DNA of 64,000 bases from Paraflavitalea sp. CAU 1676 (GTDB taxonomy: Bacteria > Bacteroidota > Bacteroidia > Chitinophagales > Chitinophagaceae). The position numbers and the translations under genes were made by a program. This document shows positions 25,714 through 34,288 of this stretch, one piece after another. Below the pieces are notes generated by a model, which saw only the letters and a program-made list of their open reading frames with translations, had not been told where the DNA came from and made no database searches. The stretch is from contig NZ_JARHUJ010000004.1 in assembly GCF_029223285.1 (NCBI RefSeq), positions 496,001 through 560,000 on the forward strand, read 5' to 3'. Within the stretch, counting starts at the first letter, position 1; each line of letters begins with the position of its first letter.

Positions 25714-27579
25714 ATGACAATACTAGGAATTTCGGCTTTTTATCACGACTCCGCCGCTGCATTGATCCAGGACGGAGAAATACTGGCTGCAGTACAGGAA
25801 GAGCGTTTCAGTCGTAAAAAACATGATGCCTCATTTCCAACCGCATCGGTCAGGTATTGTCTGGAATTCGCCGGTTGTTCGCTGAATGACCTGGATGCCA
25901 TTGTCTTTTATGAGAAGCCATTGCTGAAATTTGAACGACTGCTCGAAACTTATTATGCCTTTGCCCCCCGGGGTCTCAGGTCGTTCATGGCAGCCATGCC
26001 CGTATGGCTGAAAGAGAAGCTGTTTCTTAAAAAGATCATATGGGAGGAACTTGGTAAGATCGGTGCTGTCGACAAAAAGAAGGTAAAGCTCCTGTTTCCG
26101 GAACACCATCTTTCACATGCTGCGAGCGCCTTTTATCCCTCTCCTTACAACAAGGCAGCCATACTAACCATGGATGGGGTAGGAGAGTGGGCTACCGGCT
26201 CTATCTCACTCGGAGAAGGGAATAGAATTACCGTGCTGAAGGAAATCGGCTTTCCCCATTCACTCGGCCTTTTTTATTCTGCGTTTACCTATTATTGTGG
26301 ATTCAAGGTCAATTCGGGCGAGTATAAGTTGATGGGGCTGGCTCCCTATGGCGACGAAAAGAGTGAAAGAGTTGCACAATACCGGCAGCTTATAAAAAGT
26401 AAGCTCATAGACCTGAAGGAAGATGGTTCTCTTTACCTGGATCAGGAGTATTTCGATTATGCCGTAGGCTTGCGTATGGCGCAAGATCACAAGTGGCACC
26501 AGTTGTTTGGCATAGCGCGGCGCAAGGAAACTGATCCTCTGGAGCAAAGTCATTGCGACCTGGCATTGGCTGCTCAGCAGGTGCTTGAAGAAGCAGTGAT
26601 AAACCTGGCAAAGGAAGCCAAAAGGATTACCGGGGCCGATTATCTCTGCCTTGCAGGTGGAGTAGCCTTGAATTGCGTGGCCAACGGGAAACTGGAGTCG
26701 CTCGGCCTCTTCAGGAAATTGTTCATTCAACCGGCCGCTGGTGATGCCGGCGGCGCGCTTGGGGCTGCATTGGCCGGATATTATACCTATTATGAAAAAG
26801 AACGTATAGCAGACGAATCCGAAGCCGATCGTTTAAAGGGCTCCTACCTTGGAACGGATTTTACTGATGTTCAAATACACTCAGCACTCCTAAAATACAA
26901 AGCGACCTACCAGAAAATAGACCGCGAAGAAGACCTTATGCAGAAGGTGGCCCGATTGATAGCCGCAGGGCAGGTAGTTGGCTGGCATCAGGGGCGCATG
27001 GAGTTTGGGCCAAGAGCTTTGGGTAACAGAAGTATCCTCGCCGATGCCCGGAATCCGGACATGCAGAAGAAGCTGAATCTGAAGATTAAGTACCGCGAGG
27101 GGTTCAGGCCATTTGCACCGGTGGTACTGGCCGAAGATGCCGGAGCTTACTTCGATCTTAAAAGTTCCTCTCCCTATATGTTGCTCGTTAAGCCCATCAG
27201 GCCGGAGCGGCAGATACCGTATCCCGAAGGATTTCATGCCCAAAACCTGTCGGATAAGTTATATTTTTTGCGAAGCGACCTGCCGGCGGTAACCCATGTC
27301 GATTATTCGGCAAGGATACAAACTGTTCATAAAGAATCAAATCATCGGTTATGGGCGCTGTTGCAAAGCTTCAGGCTGCAAACCGGTTGTTCCGTAATGA
27401 TCAATACCAGCTTTAATGTTCGGGGCGAGCCGATCGTCAATTCGCCGGAAGACGCATTTAAGTGTTTCATGCGTACCGAAATGGATTGCCTGGTGATAGG
27501 AAATTATATCTTGCACAAGGATCAGCAATTGCCCTGGAAGGAGGCGGCTGATTGGAAACATCTAATAGAGGCCGATTGA
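25714..27579 (+). CDS. NodU/CmcH-family O-carbamoyltransferase
   Basis: 621 residues. Carbamoyltransferases of this family move a carbamoyl group from carbamoyl phosphate via carbamoyl-AMP onto a sugar or antibiotic hydroxyl. The N-terminal Kae1-like domain opens with ILGISAFYHDSAAAL and holds the metal motif H131-x3-H135 (EHHLSHAAS). The C-terminal YrdC-like part contains GRMEFGPRALGNRSIL and INTSFNVRGEPIV. Two small membrane-protein genes, DUF5989 and SxtJ, follow within 40 bp, a widespread trio. The acceptor is probably a surface glycan or lipid-linked product. Context cannot name it. Confidence 0.92.
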   Translation: MTILGISAFYHDSAAALIQDGEILAAVQEERFSRKKHDASFPTASVRYCLEFAGCSLNDLDAIVFYEKPLLKFERLLETYYAFAPRGLRSFMAAMPVWLKEKLFLKKIIWEELGKIGAVDKKKVKLLFPEHHLSHAASAFYPSPYNKAAILTMDGVGEWATGSISLGEGNRITVLKEIGFPHSLGLFYSAFTYYCGFKVNSGEYKLMGLAPYGDEKSERVAQYRQLIKSKLIDLKEDGSLYLDQEYFDYAVGLRMAQDHKWHQLFGIARRKETDPLEQSHCDLALAAQQVLEEAVINLAKEAKRITGADYLCLAGGVALNCVANGKLESLGLFRKLFIQPAAGDAGGALGAALAGYYTYYEKERIADESEADRLKGSYLGTDFTDVQIHSALLKYKATYQKIDREEDLMQKVARLIAAGQVVGWHQGRMEFGPRALGNRSILADARNPDMQKKLNLKIKYREGFRPFAPVVLAEDAGAYFDLKSSSPYMLLVKPIRPERQIPYPEGFHAQNLSDKLYFLRSDLPAVTHVDYSARIQTVHKESNHRLWALLQSFRLQTGCSVMINTSFNVRGEPIVNSPEDAFKCFMRTEMDCLVIGNYILHKDQQLPWKEAADWKHLIEAD

Positions 27580-27615
27580 TCCCGCGATGATCGGACCCTG
27601 AAAAATAAGATTGCT

Positions 27616-27765
27616 ATGGATTTCCTGAAAGACATATGGGCCTTTCTAAAGGTGAGAAAGAAATGGTGGCTGGCCCCGGTCATAATCATACTATTGTTAT
27701 TGGGCATACTGCTGGTATTTGGAGGCGGATCGGCCATTGCCCCCTTTATCTATACCTTATTTTAG
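27616..27765 (+). CDS. DUF5989-type 49-residue membrane peptide
   Basis: A 49-codon gene between the carbamoyltransferase and the SxtJ gene, easily missed by size cut-offs. The protein starts MDFLKDIWAFLKVRKKWWL and continues with a single hydrophobic helix ending in a Gly-rich turn and IAPFIYTLF. Pattern, length and position are those of the DUF5989 family. It starts 36 bp after the carbamoyltransferase and ends 3 bp before SxtJ, so it is translationally close to both. No biochemical role is established. It may anchor the carbamoyltransferase to the membrane (inference). Confidence 0.85.
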   Translation: MDFLKDIWAFLKVRKKWWLAPVIIILLLLGILLVFGGGSAIAPFIYTLF

Positions 27766-27768
27766 CCC

Positions 27769-28128
27769 ATGCGAAAAAAGAGTCTTGAAACCATCCTGGT
27801 CCTCGTATTGGCATGTATAGTATGCCATCTCATTTTTAAGCAGCGCTACTGGCTGATCGTCGGCCTGTGCCTTGGTTTGGTTGGAGTGCTTGCGCCTTGG
27901 GCGGCAGAGATGATCCACTGGGCATGGAATAAACTGGCATTGGCGCTCGGATTTGTTTCGGGCAGGCTAATACTGATAATGGTGTTTTATGTTTTCCTGT
28001 TTCCTATTTCGCTCTTATCGCGTCTCTTCCGGAAGAATGAGGCCGTTCGTCTGAAAAAAAATGCCGGCACCTACTATACCGAAAGGAATATTGTGTATAC
28101 GAAAGAAAGTATGGAACATCCCTGGTAA
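27769..28128 (+). CDS. SxtJ-family membrane protein
   Basis: 119 residues with three hydrophobic helices (about 8-22, 26-43, 62-85) and a basic cytoplasmic tail containing SRLFRK. It matches the SxtJ family named after the saxitoxin cluster, found with carbamoyltransferases and DUF5989 peptides in many phyla. Function is unproven. The gene starts 3 bp after the DUF5989 stop. Confidence 0.75.
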   Translation: MRKKSLETILVLVLACIVCHLIFKQRYWLIVGLCLGLVGVLAPWAAEMIHWAWNKLALALGFVSGRLILIMVFYVFLFPISLLSRLFRKNEAVRLKKNAGTYYTERNIVYTKESMEHPW

Positions 28129-28152
28129 AAATTGGCATACTAAATAGTTAAT

Positions 28153-29391
28153 ATGAAATGGGTTGGTGGATTTTTGTATTTGATCGTATTTGTACTTATC
28201 ATAGAGGTCATAAAGTCATTTGTGATCAAACAACAATTCATTAGCAGCTATTTTACTGGAACTGTTTTGATTTGCATTCAGCTTTTGTCTATAATGGGAT
28301 ATTTTCTGTTGCTTATCGTTTCCACTGTGATAAGACTTTTTAAAGGTAAGGTCAGTTGGATTGGCAAATTGGCTGTTGTTATGACGTTTTTTGTCGTATT
28401 AGAACTGGGTTGCGTTTTTGGGCTCAAACATCCAGCCCGAATCCCTGCCTTATTCAAATGGTCATTCACCTATTATTATGATTATTACAGTAGTGCTCTG
28501 CCTCAGTTTGAAAAAAAAGCCGCTACTTATAACAAGAATCTCTTCTACACTTTAAAGCCCAACGCGCGATTCCGGTATTACAATGCAGAATTTGATAATG
28601 CCTATTCTATCAATGGCAAAGGGTTGAGAGATGATGAACAGTCTTTGATAGCCCCTGAAATTGTTTGTCTGGGCGACTCCTATGCTATGGGGTGGGGAGT
28701 TGAGCAGGATGAGACTTTTGCACAACAGTTGGAACACTTGTGCGGAAGAAAAACCCTTAACGGCGGAATCTCGTCATATGGCACCGCGAGGGAAATGCTT
28801 TTGCTGAAACAATTGGATACGAGCGCCATGAAATGCCTGGTGATTCAATATTGCTACAACGATCTGGGTGAGAACAATAGCTATTTAAATAATAATTACT
28901 TGCTCCCCATATCAGGCGAGTTGTATTATGATACCATCGTGGCCAAACAAGAACTGTTGAAAACCTATTTTCCGGGTAAATATGGGCTACTTACCAGTCA
29001 GGCATTCATTAAGAAAACCATCAACCGGATCAAACCGGTTTTTGCGCTACCCTTTGAGCGTGAGGTGCCATTTGGAGAAGCGCAGCAGCATGCCTCTGCC
29101 CTCCTTAGAATTTTACAGAATTCGCCACAAATCGACTTTTCAAAAGTAACTGTGGTAATTACCTTGTTAGATAGTTATGACCATATGCAAAGTGGATTCA
29201 TCGATGCTCTGGAAAAAATGATAAAGCAGTCGCCTTATAAAGAGCGTTTTGCCGGCAATCTGAAGGTCTTAAATATGGCCAGCCATCTTTCCAAAAGTGA
29301 CTTTTATGAATTGGACCTGCATATCAGGCCTTCCGGCCACAAGAAGGTGGCCGAACAGCTCCGGCAGATGTTATACTTTAATCATGAATAA
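28153..29391 (+). CDS. membrane-anchored SGNH/GDSL-family hydrolase
   Basis: 412 residues. Three N-terminal transmembrane helices (within residues 1-95) precede an SGNH hydrolase fold. Block I is IVCLGDSYAMGWG with the nucleophile S176. The oxyanion Asn is likely in YCYNDLGENNSY. The C-terminal D388-x-H390 lies in ELDLHIRPSGHKK. Such proteins add or remove acyl groups on glycans at the membrane. The gene is visibly more A+T-rich than the triad upstream. It is close to the next gene (13 bp), forming one operon. Confidence 0.8.
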   Translation: MKWVGGFLYLIVFVLIIEVIKSFVIKQQFISSYFTGTVLICIQLLSIMGYFLLLIVSTVIRLFKGKVSWIGKLAVVMTFFVVLELGCVFGLKHPARIPALFKWSFTYYYDYYSSALPQFEKKAATYNKNLFYTLKPNARFRYYNAEFDNAYSINGKGLRDDEQSLIAPEIVCLGDSYAMGWGVEQDETFAQQLEHLCGRKTLNGGISSYGTAREMLLLKQLDTSAMKCLVIQYCYNDLGENNSYLNNNYLLPISGELYYDTIVAKQELLKTYFPGKYGLLTSQAFIKKTINRIKPVFALPFEREVPFGEAQQHASALLRILQNSPQIDFSKVTVVITLLDSYDHMQSGFIDALEKMIKQSPYKERFAGNLKVLNMASHLSKSDFYELDLHIRPSGHKKVAEQLRQMLYFNHE

Positions 29392-29404
29392 GATTATGTG
29401 ACCT

Positions 29405-30922
29405 ATGGTTTTACTCAAATTAAAATGGTGGTGGCAGTTGCTGATTCTTATTTTCCTGTCATTGGTGCTTTATGCCCCTATCATCAGTAATTCCTTTTTA
29501 AGTGACGATTTTTTGGTGATCAGGAAGGTTTGTATGGACGGAACGTTGAACATAAATGGGTTCTTCCGGCCTCTATCGGATATAACTTTGTTTTTAAATT
29601 ATCAAATCACCGGTTTAAATCCAGTAAGTTATTATATCACCAATATCCTGTTACATGCATTGGATACATTGCTTTTGTTCCATTTTTGCAGACAGTGGAA
29701 ATGGACCGTTGATAAAAAAAAACAAATACAATTCGCGGCACTGGCAGCATTGGTTTTCCTCACCTATCCCTTTCACATCGAGCCTGTAGTTTGGGTATTA
29801 GGAAGAGCCTCATTGTTGGCAAGTACTTTCGGAATGATGGCACTCGTAATCATGGTGGGTAAATGGAAAGAATCCTGGAAATTAATAGGTGTTGCCGTTT
29901 GTTTTTTTGTGGCCATGACTGGTTATGAATCAGTTATGGTGCTCCCGGCCTTGGTTTTTATTTGGCTATGGTTCGAAAAATCGGGTTTGCGCCGGTATTT
30001 TATGTGGATGACGGTCATGGGAGGCGTGCTCGTAGCGCATTTTCTGATAAGGGTATTGGCTTCGGGTAGCGTAACTGGTGATTACGGGGCTGGTATGTTG
30101 AATTTTAGCCTTCCTGGCCTGGGGGCAAAAATTTTCAAAGTCCTGGGAAGATATATTTGGCCTCCCCTGCAAAACGTTCAACTTATTACCGGCTTGTTCA
30201 TCTTTAGTTTGCTGGGATTCATAGTTTTGTTCTTCCTGGTATGGAAACGTTTAAAGTTCGAGAAAACTTCAGTCAGTTATTTTTTGAGTTTGATAGCTTT
30301 CTTTCTGGTAGCCTCGCTTATTCCGTTCCTTTTTGGAGTAAGCACGCACACCTCGGAAAGTGACAGATTCCTGCATTTCCCATCCTTCTTTTTATGTGCC
30401 CTGATTGCTTTCGTGCTTATCGTTTTTTTCTATCAAAAGCCATGGCTGCGATGGGTAACAGTAGTGATCATACTATACCAACTCTTTTATCTGCAGCTGA
30501 GCTTGGTTCATTGGAAGAAAGCATCCGGGGCAGTTAACGAACTATTATCCTTGACAAAACAATACAGTTCGGAAGGGAAGGTGTATGTTATCAATTTACC
30601 GGAAGAAATTGAGGGTGCATATGTATTTAGGGCTGGTTTCCAGGATGCCTTGTTATTGAATCGCCAGGACACGGCCTCCATAGTTATTGTGAATCAGGCG
30701 AAAAGGGATGAGTTGCGGAGTTGGCCTGGTAGAATAAAGCCGGAGTCAACCCCAGGCGGCCTTTTTATACCTCCTTCCGTTTATTTTAAAAAGGAGCCTG
30801 GTAGCCCTCTGTATAATAACAGGAACAATTTGAGGGTAAGACCTTTCCTATCAGCAAAAGAAACCATTCTCTTCTGGGATAGAGAAAAATGGAGCGTTCT
30901 ACAATTAAATAGCAGTAAATGA
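29405..30922 (+). CDS. multi-pass GT-C-like glycosyltransferase
   Basis: 505 residues with about 10-11 transmembrane helices. An early extracytoplasmic loop carries an acidic pair after helix 1 (SFLSDDFLVI), the Asp pair expected of PMT/ArnT-type GT-C enzymes that use lipid-linked sugars. The region NGFFRPLSDITLFLNYQ resembles TMTC/ArnT-like proteins. The C terminus of about 130 residues is soluble. It follows the SGNH hydrolase by 13 bp and shares its A+T-rich composition. Glycosylation of a surface polymer or protein is likely. The sugar is unknown. Confidence 0.7.
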   Translation: MVLLKLKWWWQLLILIFLSLVLYAPIISNSFLSDDFLVIRKVCMDGTLNINGFFRPLSDITLFLNYQITGLNPVSYYITNILLHALDTLLLFHFCRQWKWTVDKKKQIQFAALAALVFLTYPFHIEPVVWVLGRASLLASTFGMMALVIMVGKWKESWKLIGVAVCFFVAMTGYESVMVLPALVFIWLWFEKSGLRRYFMWMTVMGGVLVAHFLIRVLASGSVTGDYGAGMLNFSLPGLGAKIFKVLGRYIWPPLQNVQLITGLFIFSLLGFIVLFFLVWKRLKFEKTSVSYFLSLIAFFLVASLIPFLFGVSTHTSESDRFLHFPSFFLCALIAFVLIVFFYQKPWLRWVTVVIILYQLFYLQLSLVHWKKASGAVNELLSLTKQYSSEGKVYVINLPEEIEGAYVFRAGFQDALLLNRQDTASIVIVNQAKRDELRSWPGRIKPESTPGGLFIPPSVYFKKEPGSPLYNNRNNLRVRPFLSAKETILFWDREKWSVLQLNSSK

Positions 30923-30931
30923 ATTATTAAT

Positions 30932-30939
30932 TAAATTTG
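30932..30939 (+). promoter_or_regulatory. possible -7 element upstream of the radical SAM gene
   Basis: TAAATTTG, a perfect TAnnTTTG, 59 bp before the start. No matching TTTG at the normal distance, so weak. Confidence 0.35.
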
Positions 30940-30997
30940 ATTGATCTTGGCTTATCTTCTCTTGTCAATCATGAAAGCACAATTCTGAAAGTAGAGT

Positions 30998-32212
30998 ATG
31001 TATAAATTCTCAAACTATTTTTCGAGAGGTAGAACATTTCTGAATAATCAGGTATTTCCTGGTAATAAGAAATTGTCGACTTTAATGATATATGCCACTG
31101 ACCTCTGTGATTCTGCTTGTAAGCATTGCTTGATCTGGGCCAAACGTCCCGTAAATTATCTGTCGTTTGAAAAGATAAAGGAGATCATGGCAAGCAAGTG
31201 TATTACAAAGCATACAGCAGTAGGATTGGAAGGAGGAGAATTTATGTTGCATCCGGATGCGGAAAAGATCATGGAATGGTTTTACCATAATCATCCCCAA
31301 TATGACCTGCTCTCCAATTGTTTAAAACCGGCCCGGTTGATTGAGGCCGTAAAGAAATATCCGCCAAAACGATTGTTGATTTCGCTCGATGGTACCGAAG
31401 CCACCTATCTGTATATGCGCGGGAAGCCTGGATATAATAGTGTGCTTGAAGTCATCGAGGCTTTGTACAAAGTTTTGCCAATGTCGGTAATGTTTACGCT
31501 ATCTCCATATAATGATTTCGACGACATGCAACATGTTGCCGAGATATGTAAAAAATATGGAATCGACATGCGCGTGGGGATATACAACGACATCGCTTTC
31601 TTCGACACCATTGACAAAGCGCATGAAACTGAAATTGGCAGCCGGAAAGGGGAGGAGTCACTACGCTTTGCGGAGGTTAATGAATGGAAGCAATCAGCTG
31701 AGTTTGAAAAAGCAAAGTCCCATAAGAAAGATGAAATTACGGGCGACCTGGGAGTTGCCAAACACAACTACATGGGCGATGGCGATTTTACCGATAAGAT
31801 ACCCGAAATCATCAAAGAATTCAGTGAAAATTATGACTTTCTGGTGCTGTACAATGAATGGCGTAAGGGAAACCTGAAAATGCGATGTTATAGCATCCTT
31901 GACAGCCTCGTCATATTACCCGATGGCAGCGTTCCAATCTGTCAGAATCTTGATCTTAAACTGGGCAATGTGTTCGAAAAAAGCCTCGATGAGATTTTCA
32001 ACGGAACAGAAACACAGGAATTGCATAAGGAGTATGTACATAATTGTAACCAGTGCTGGCTCAACTTTCACAGGAAATACGATGTGATCCTATACCGCAC
32101 TTTCGAGAAATATTTTGGTCGGTTCCTGACTTCGAAGATGTTTGGTTACTACCAATGGGAATCTGACGCGCGCAGCACTTATGAATCTTATTTCCGGAAT
32201 AACGGTCAGTAA
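30998..32212 (+). CDS. radical SAM protein with SPASM-like C terminus
   Basis: 404 residues. The 4Fe-4S motif Cx3Cx2C is C37, C41, C44 in ATDLCDSACKHCLIW. A GGE segment (VGLEGGEFMLHP) is the SAM-amine contact. The C terminus has ICQNLDLKLGN and HNCNQCWLN, cysteines that could hold an auxiliary cluster as in SPASM/twitch proteins. Members next to glycosyltransferases are common in surface-glycan and natural-product clusters. No precursor peptide gene is visible nearby, so peptide maturation is not supported. The reaction is unknown. Confidence 0.85.
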   Translation: MYKFSNYFSRGRTFLNNQVFPGNKKLSTLMIYATDLCDSACKHCLIWAKRPVNYLSFEKIKEIMASKCITKHTAVGLEGGEFMLHPDAEKIMEWFYHNHPQYDLLSNCLKPARLIEAVKKYPPKRLLISLDGTEATYLYMRGKPGYNSVLEVIEALYKVLPMSVMFTLSPYNDFDDMQHVAEICKKYGIDMRVGIYNDIAFFDTIDKAHETEIGSRKGEESLRFAEVNEWKQSAEFEKAKSHKKDEITGDLGVAKHNYMGDGDFTDKIPEIIKEFSENYDFLVLYNEWRKGNLKMRCYSILDSLVILPDGSVPICQNLDLKLGNVFEKSLDEIFNGTETQELHKEYVHNCNQCWLNFHRKYDVILYRTFEKYFGRFLTSKMFGYYQWESDARSTYESYFRNNGQ

Positions 32213-32221
32213 TGGTATTTT

Positions 32222-33265
32222 TTACGAAGACACCTTTAATTTCATTTTCTCTAACATCTCATACGTCGGTAGCAGGCTATTGAGATTGTGTAGCTCATCC
32301 CGCCTGTCCTCTTCTATCATCCTCACAAAATGCTCTATTTCGCCTCCAAAGCCTTGCAGATAGAGATTGTTGTTGGCGGCAGTTAACGAGAAAGCATTAT
32401 TATCCAGGTAAATTTTTTGTTGAACGGGAGTCTTAAGGATCTTTTCAATGGGGAGGTTTAAAAAGCGAATAGGCTTTTGAATGCCTGTGAGCCTGAAAGG
32501 ATAGCTGGCATGGAGAATATCCGATCCTGTATTGACTTCCAATTCATCAACCGAATGCTGCCAGGAAAAATCAGTCGATACCTGTAGCATTCCTTGGATA
32601 TTATTCTTATGTGTCAGGTGTATAAAGTAGGTAGGATTGTCTTTTCCTGAGAAATGAATGCTTGATTCGGTAATTGGCCCAAAAAATTGGATAAGATTAT
32701 CTACAGGGTGTATGAATAATTCAAAAAGTGCATCTCCTTCCGGATAGGGGCCTGTAAGATAACGGTAACTATAGGATTTAGCCTTTGGCAGGTGTGGCTT
32801 TAGTAATCTATTGATTGTAGAAAACCGCTTTTGTAGTCCCGTTTGGCAGTTGTGTGAGCCTTGATATTCAATCAGCGCTTGCAGCGATGAAAGGGAGTAA
32901 CAGGGGGGCTTTTCCACAAAAACATGTTTGCCAGCCCTTAGCAACTGAGTTACAAGCTCAAAATGATGTTGCGGAGCGGCACAAACAAAGACGCCTTTAA
33001 TTAACTTGTCATCCAGAATGTCCTGGATATTATCTGTTCCGGTACAATGGGCAAATTGGGAGGCCATCTTTTGAGCATGCTCCCGGTGCCTTGAGCAGAT
33101 CTTGCTAAGCGGTAATCCCAGATAATGAATAACCGGATATAGATTGCTTATACTATGTTGGCCGACCCCAATAAATGCATACTGATACCTATACTGGGTG
33201 TGTTTGTCGAGCCATTTTTTCTTTCTTGATAGTTTATATCTTTCAATTAGTTGCTGCGTGTACAT
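32222..33265 (-). CDS. Gfo/Idh/MocA-family oxidoreductase
   Basis: 347 residues from the ATG at 33265. The open frame continues upstream into ribE, but the chosen start lies 13 bp after the ribE stop and 30 residues before the Rossmann motif FIGVGQHSISNLYP. The family signature HVFVEKPPCYSL contains the catalytic-site Lys. The C-terminal beta-sheet domain is intact. Such enzymes oxidise or reduce sugars or sugar nucleotides with NAD(P). A link with the surface-glycan genes that converge on it is plausible. Confidence 0.85.
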   Translation of the reverse strand: MYTQQLIERYKLSRKKKWLDKHTQYRYQYAFIGVGQHSISNLYPVIHYLGLPLSKICSRHREHAQKMASQFAHCTGTDNIQDILDDKLIKGVFVCAAPQHHFELVTQLLRAGKHVFVEKPPCYSLSSLQALIEYQGSHNCQTGLQKRFSTINRLLKPHLPKAKSYSYRYLTGPYPEGDALFELFIHPVDNLIQFFGPITESSIHFSGKDNPTYFIHLTHKNNIQGMLQVSTDFSWQHSVDELEVNTGSDILHASYPFRLTGIQKPIRFLNLPIEKILKTPVQQKIYLDNNAFSLTAANNNLYLQGFGGEIEHFVRMIEEDRRDELHNLNSLLPTYEMLEKMKLKVSS

Positions 33266-33278
33266 TAGGTCGATGAGA

Positions 33279-33875
33279 TTATTGGTCGGTTCGTACCTTG
33301 AATATCCTTTCAACATACTTGCCGACCATATCAAATTCAATATTAACCTTGTTGCCCGGTAAAATATGCTGAATATTGGTATGTTCAAAAGTATAGGGGA
33401 TGATAGCGACAGAAAACTCGTTTCTGCCTACATTAAAGATAGTTAGGCTAATGCCATTGAGGCTGATGGAGCCTTTTTCGATCACCAGGCCGGCAAATTT
33501 ATCCGGAAACTGGAAACGATACTCATAACTGCCGTTACGGTCTTGTTTATCAATACATTCGGCGGTTGCGTCGACATGCCCTTGCACAATATGCCCATCT
33601 AATCGGCCATTGAAGGTGAGGCATCTTTCAAGGTTTACCAGGTCGCCCTGCTGCCAGCTGCCCACGTTGGTCTTATGTAAGGTTTCCTCGATGGCGGTAA
33701 CCCGGTAACGGTTGTCCTTGATTTCCTCAACGGTGAGGCAAACGCCACTGTGTGAAACGCTTTGGTCTACCTTTAATTCCTGGGAGATGGGGGAGGAAAG
33801 CCAGAATACACGGTTAGTGCCTGCTTCGGAAACTGATTCTATCCGGCCTAAAACTTCAATAATTCCAGTAAACAT
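33279..33875 (-). CDS. ribE: riboflavin synthase alpha chain
   Basis: 198 residues from the ATG at 33875, where MFTGIIEVLGRIESV is the canonical N terminus. Two homologous lumazine-binding barrels are visible, the second beginning at GHIVQGHVDATAE. The enzyme dismutates two 6,7-dimethyl-8-ribityllumazine molecules to riboflavin in the cytoplasm. It is divergent from rpsU with a 94-bp shared region. No FMN riboswitch is recognisable there. The MocA-like gene follows after 13 bp, so the two may be co-transcribed. Confidence 0.95.
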   Translation of the reverse strand: MFTGIIEVLGRIESVSEAGTNRVFWLSSPISQELKVDQSVSHSGVCLTVEEIKDNRYRVTAIEETLHKTNVGSWQQGDLVNLERCLTFNGRLDGHIVQGHVDATAECIDKQDRNGSYEYRFQFPDKFAGLVIEKGSISLNGISLTIFNVGRNEFSVAIIPYTFEHTNIQHILPGNKVNIEFDMVGKYVERIFKVRTDQ

Positions 33876-33905
33876 GTAACAAAAGTCGGTTTTTAATGGG
33901 AAATC

Positions 33906-33936
33906 TTGTTCTGTTTCGGATTTTCTGTTATCTTTG
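33906..33936 (+). promoter_or_regulatory. rpsU promoter
   Basis: TTG at 33906-33908, a 20-bp gap and a perfect -7 TATCTTTG (33929-33936). A start site just downstream would give a leader of only about 25-30 nt, containing the strong SD. Confidence 0.6.
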
Positions 33937-33950
33937 CTGCCCCAAAGCAT

Positions 33951-33960
33951 TAAAGGAGGT
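33951..33960 (+). promoter_or_regulatory. strong Shine-Dalgarno of rpsU
   Basis: TAAAGGAGGT, a full complement of the 16S rRNA anti-SD core, ends 9 nt before the rpsU ATG. Other genes in this window have A-rich leaders without such a match, so it stands out. See the finding on bS21 autoregulation. Confidence 0.85.
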
Positions 33961-33969
33961 ATAATAACT

Positions 33970-34167
33970 ATGCTGATTATCGATTCAAAAGATTGCGAAA
34001 ATATTGACAAGGCGCTCAAGAAGTACAAGAAAAAATTTGAGAAGGCTAAGATCCTGTTGCAATTGAGAGAGCGTCAATCCTACACGAAGCCTTCTGTAAG
34101 ACGTCGTGGCCAGGTTTTGAAAGCAGTCTACAAACAGAAGATAGCAAGCGGACAGATCGAAGCATAA
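33970..34167 (+). CDS. rpsU: 30S ribosomal protein bS21
   Basis: 65 residues starting MLIIDSKDCENIDKALKK, with the basic middle FEKAKILLQLRERQSY and the RRRG segment typical of bS21. It binds near the 16S rRNA 3' end in the 30S platform. The start at 33970 is fixed by the SD at 33951-33960; an in-frame ATG at 33934 lies within the promoter. Single-gene unit with its own promoter and terminator. Confidence 0.96.
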   Translation: MLIIDSKDCENIDKALKKYKKKFEKAKILLQLRERQSYTKPSVRRRGQVLKAVYKQKIASGQIEA

Positions 34168-34196
34168 TTCGTTCATTCTGAATAGCATATTATTAT

Positions 34197-34233
34197 AGCT
34201 GCAAAGTTTTTGACTTTGTGGCTATTTTTTTTT
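34197..34233 (+). terminator. rpsU terminator
   Basis: Stem of 12 bp with one wobble region (34197-34208 with 34213-34224) followed by nine T. Confidence 0.9.
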
Positions 34234-34288
34234 GTGTATAGGGAGTGAAGGGTGGGGAGTATGGACGTACACTTAAACACCTGATCTG

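Noticed and set aside
33876-33969. FMN riboswitch before ribE
   Set aside because: Only 94 bp shared with rpsU and no conserved RFN helices.
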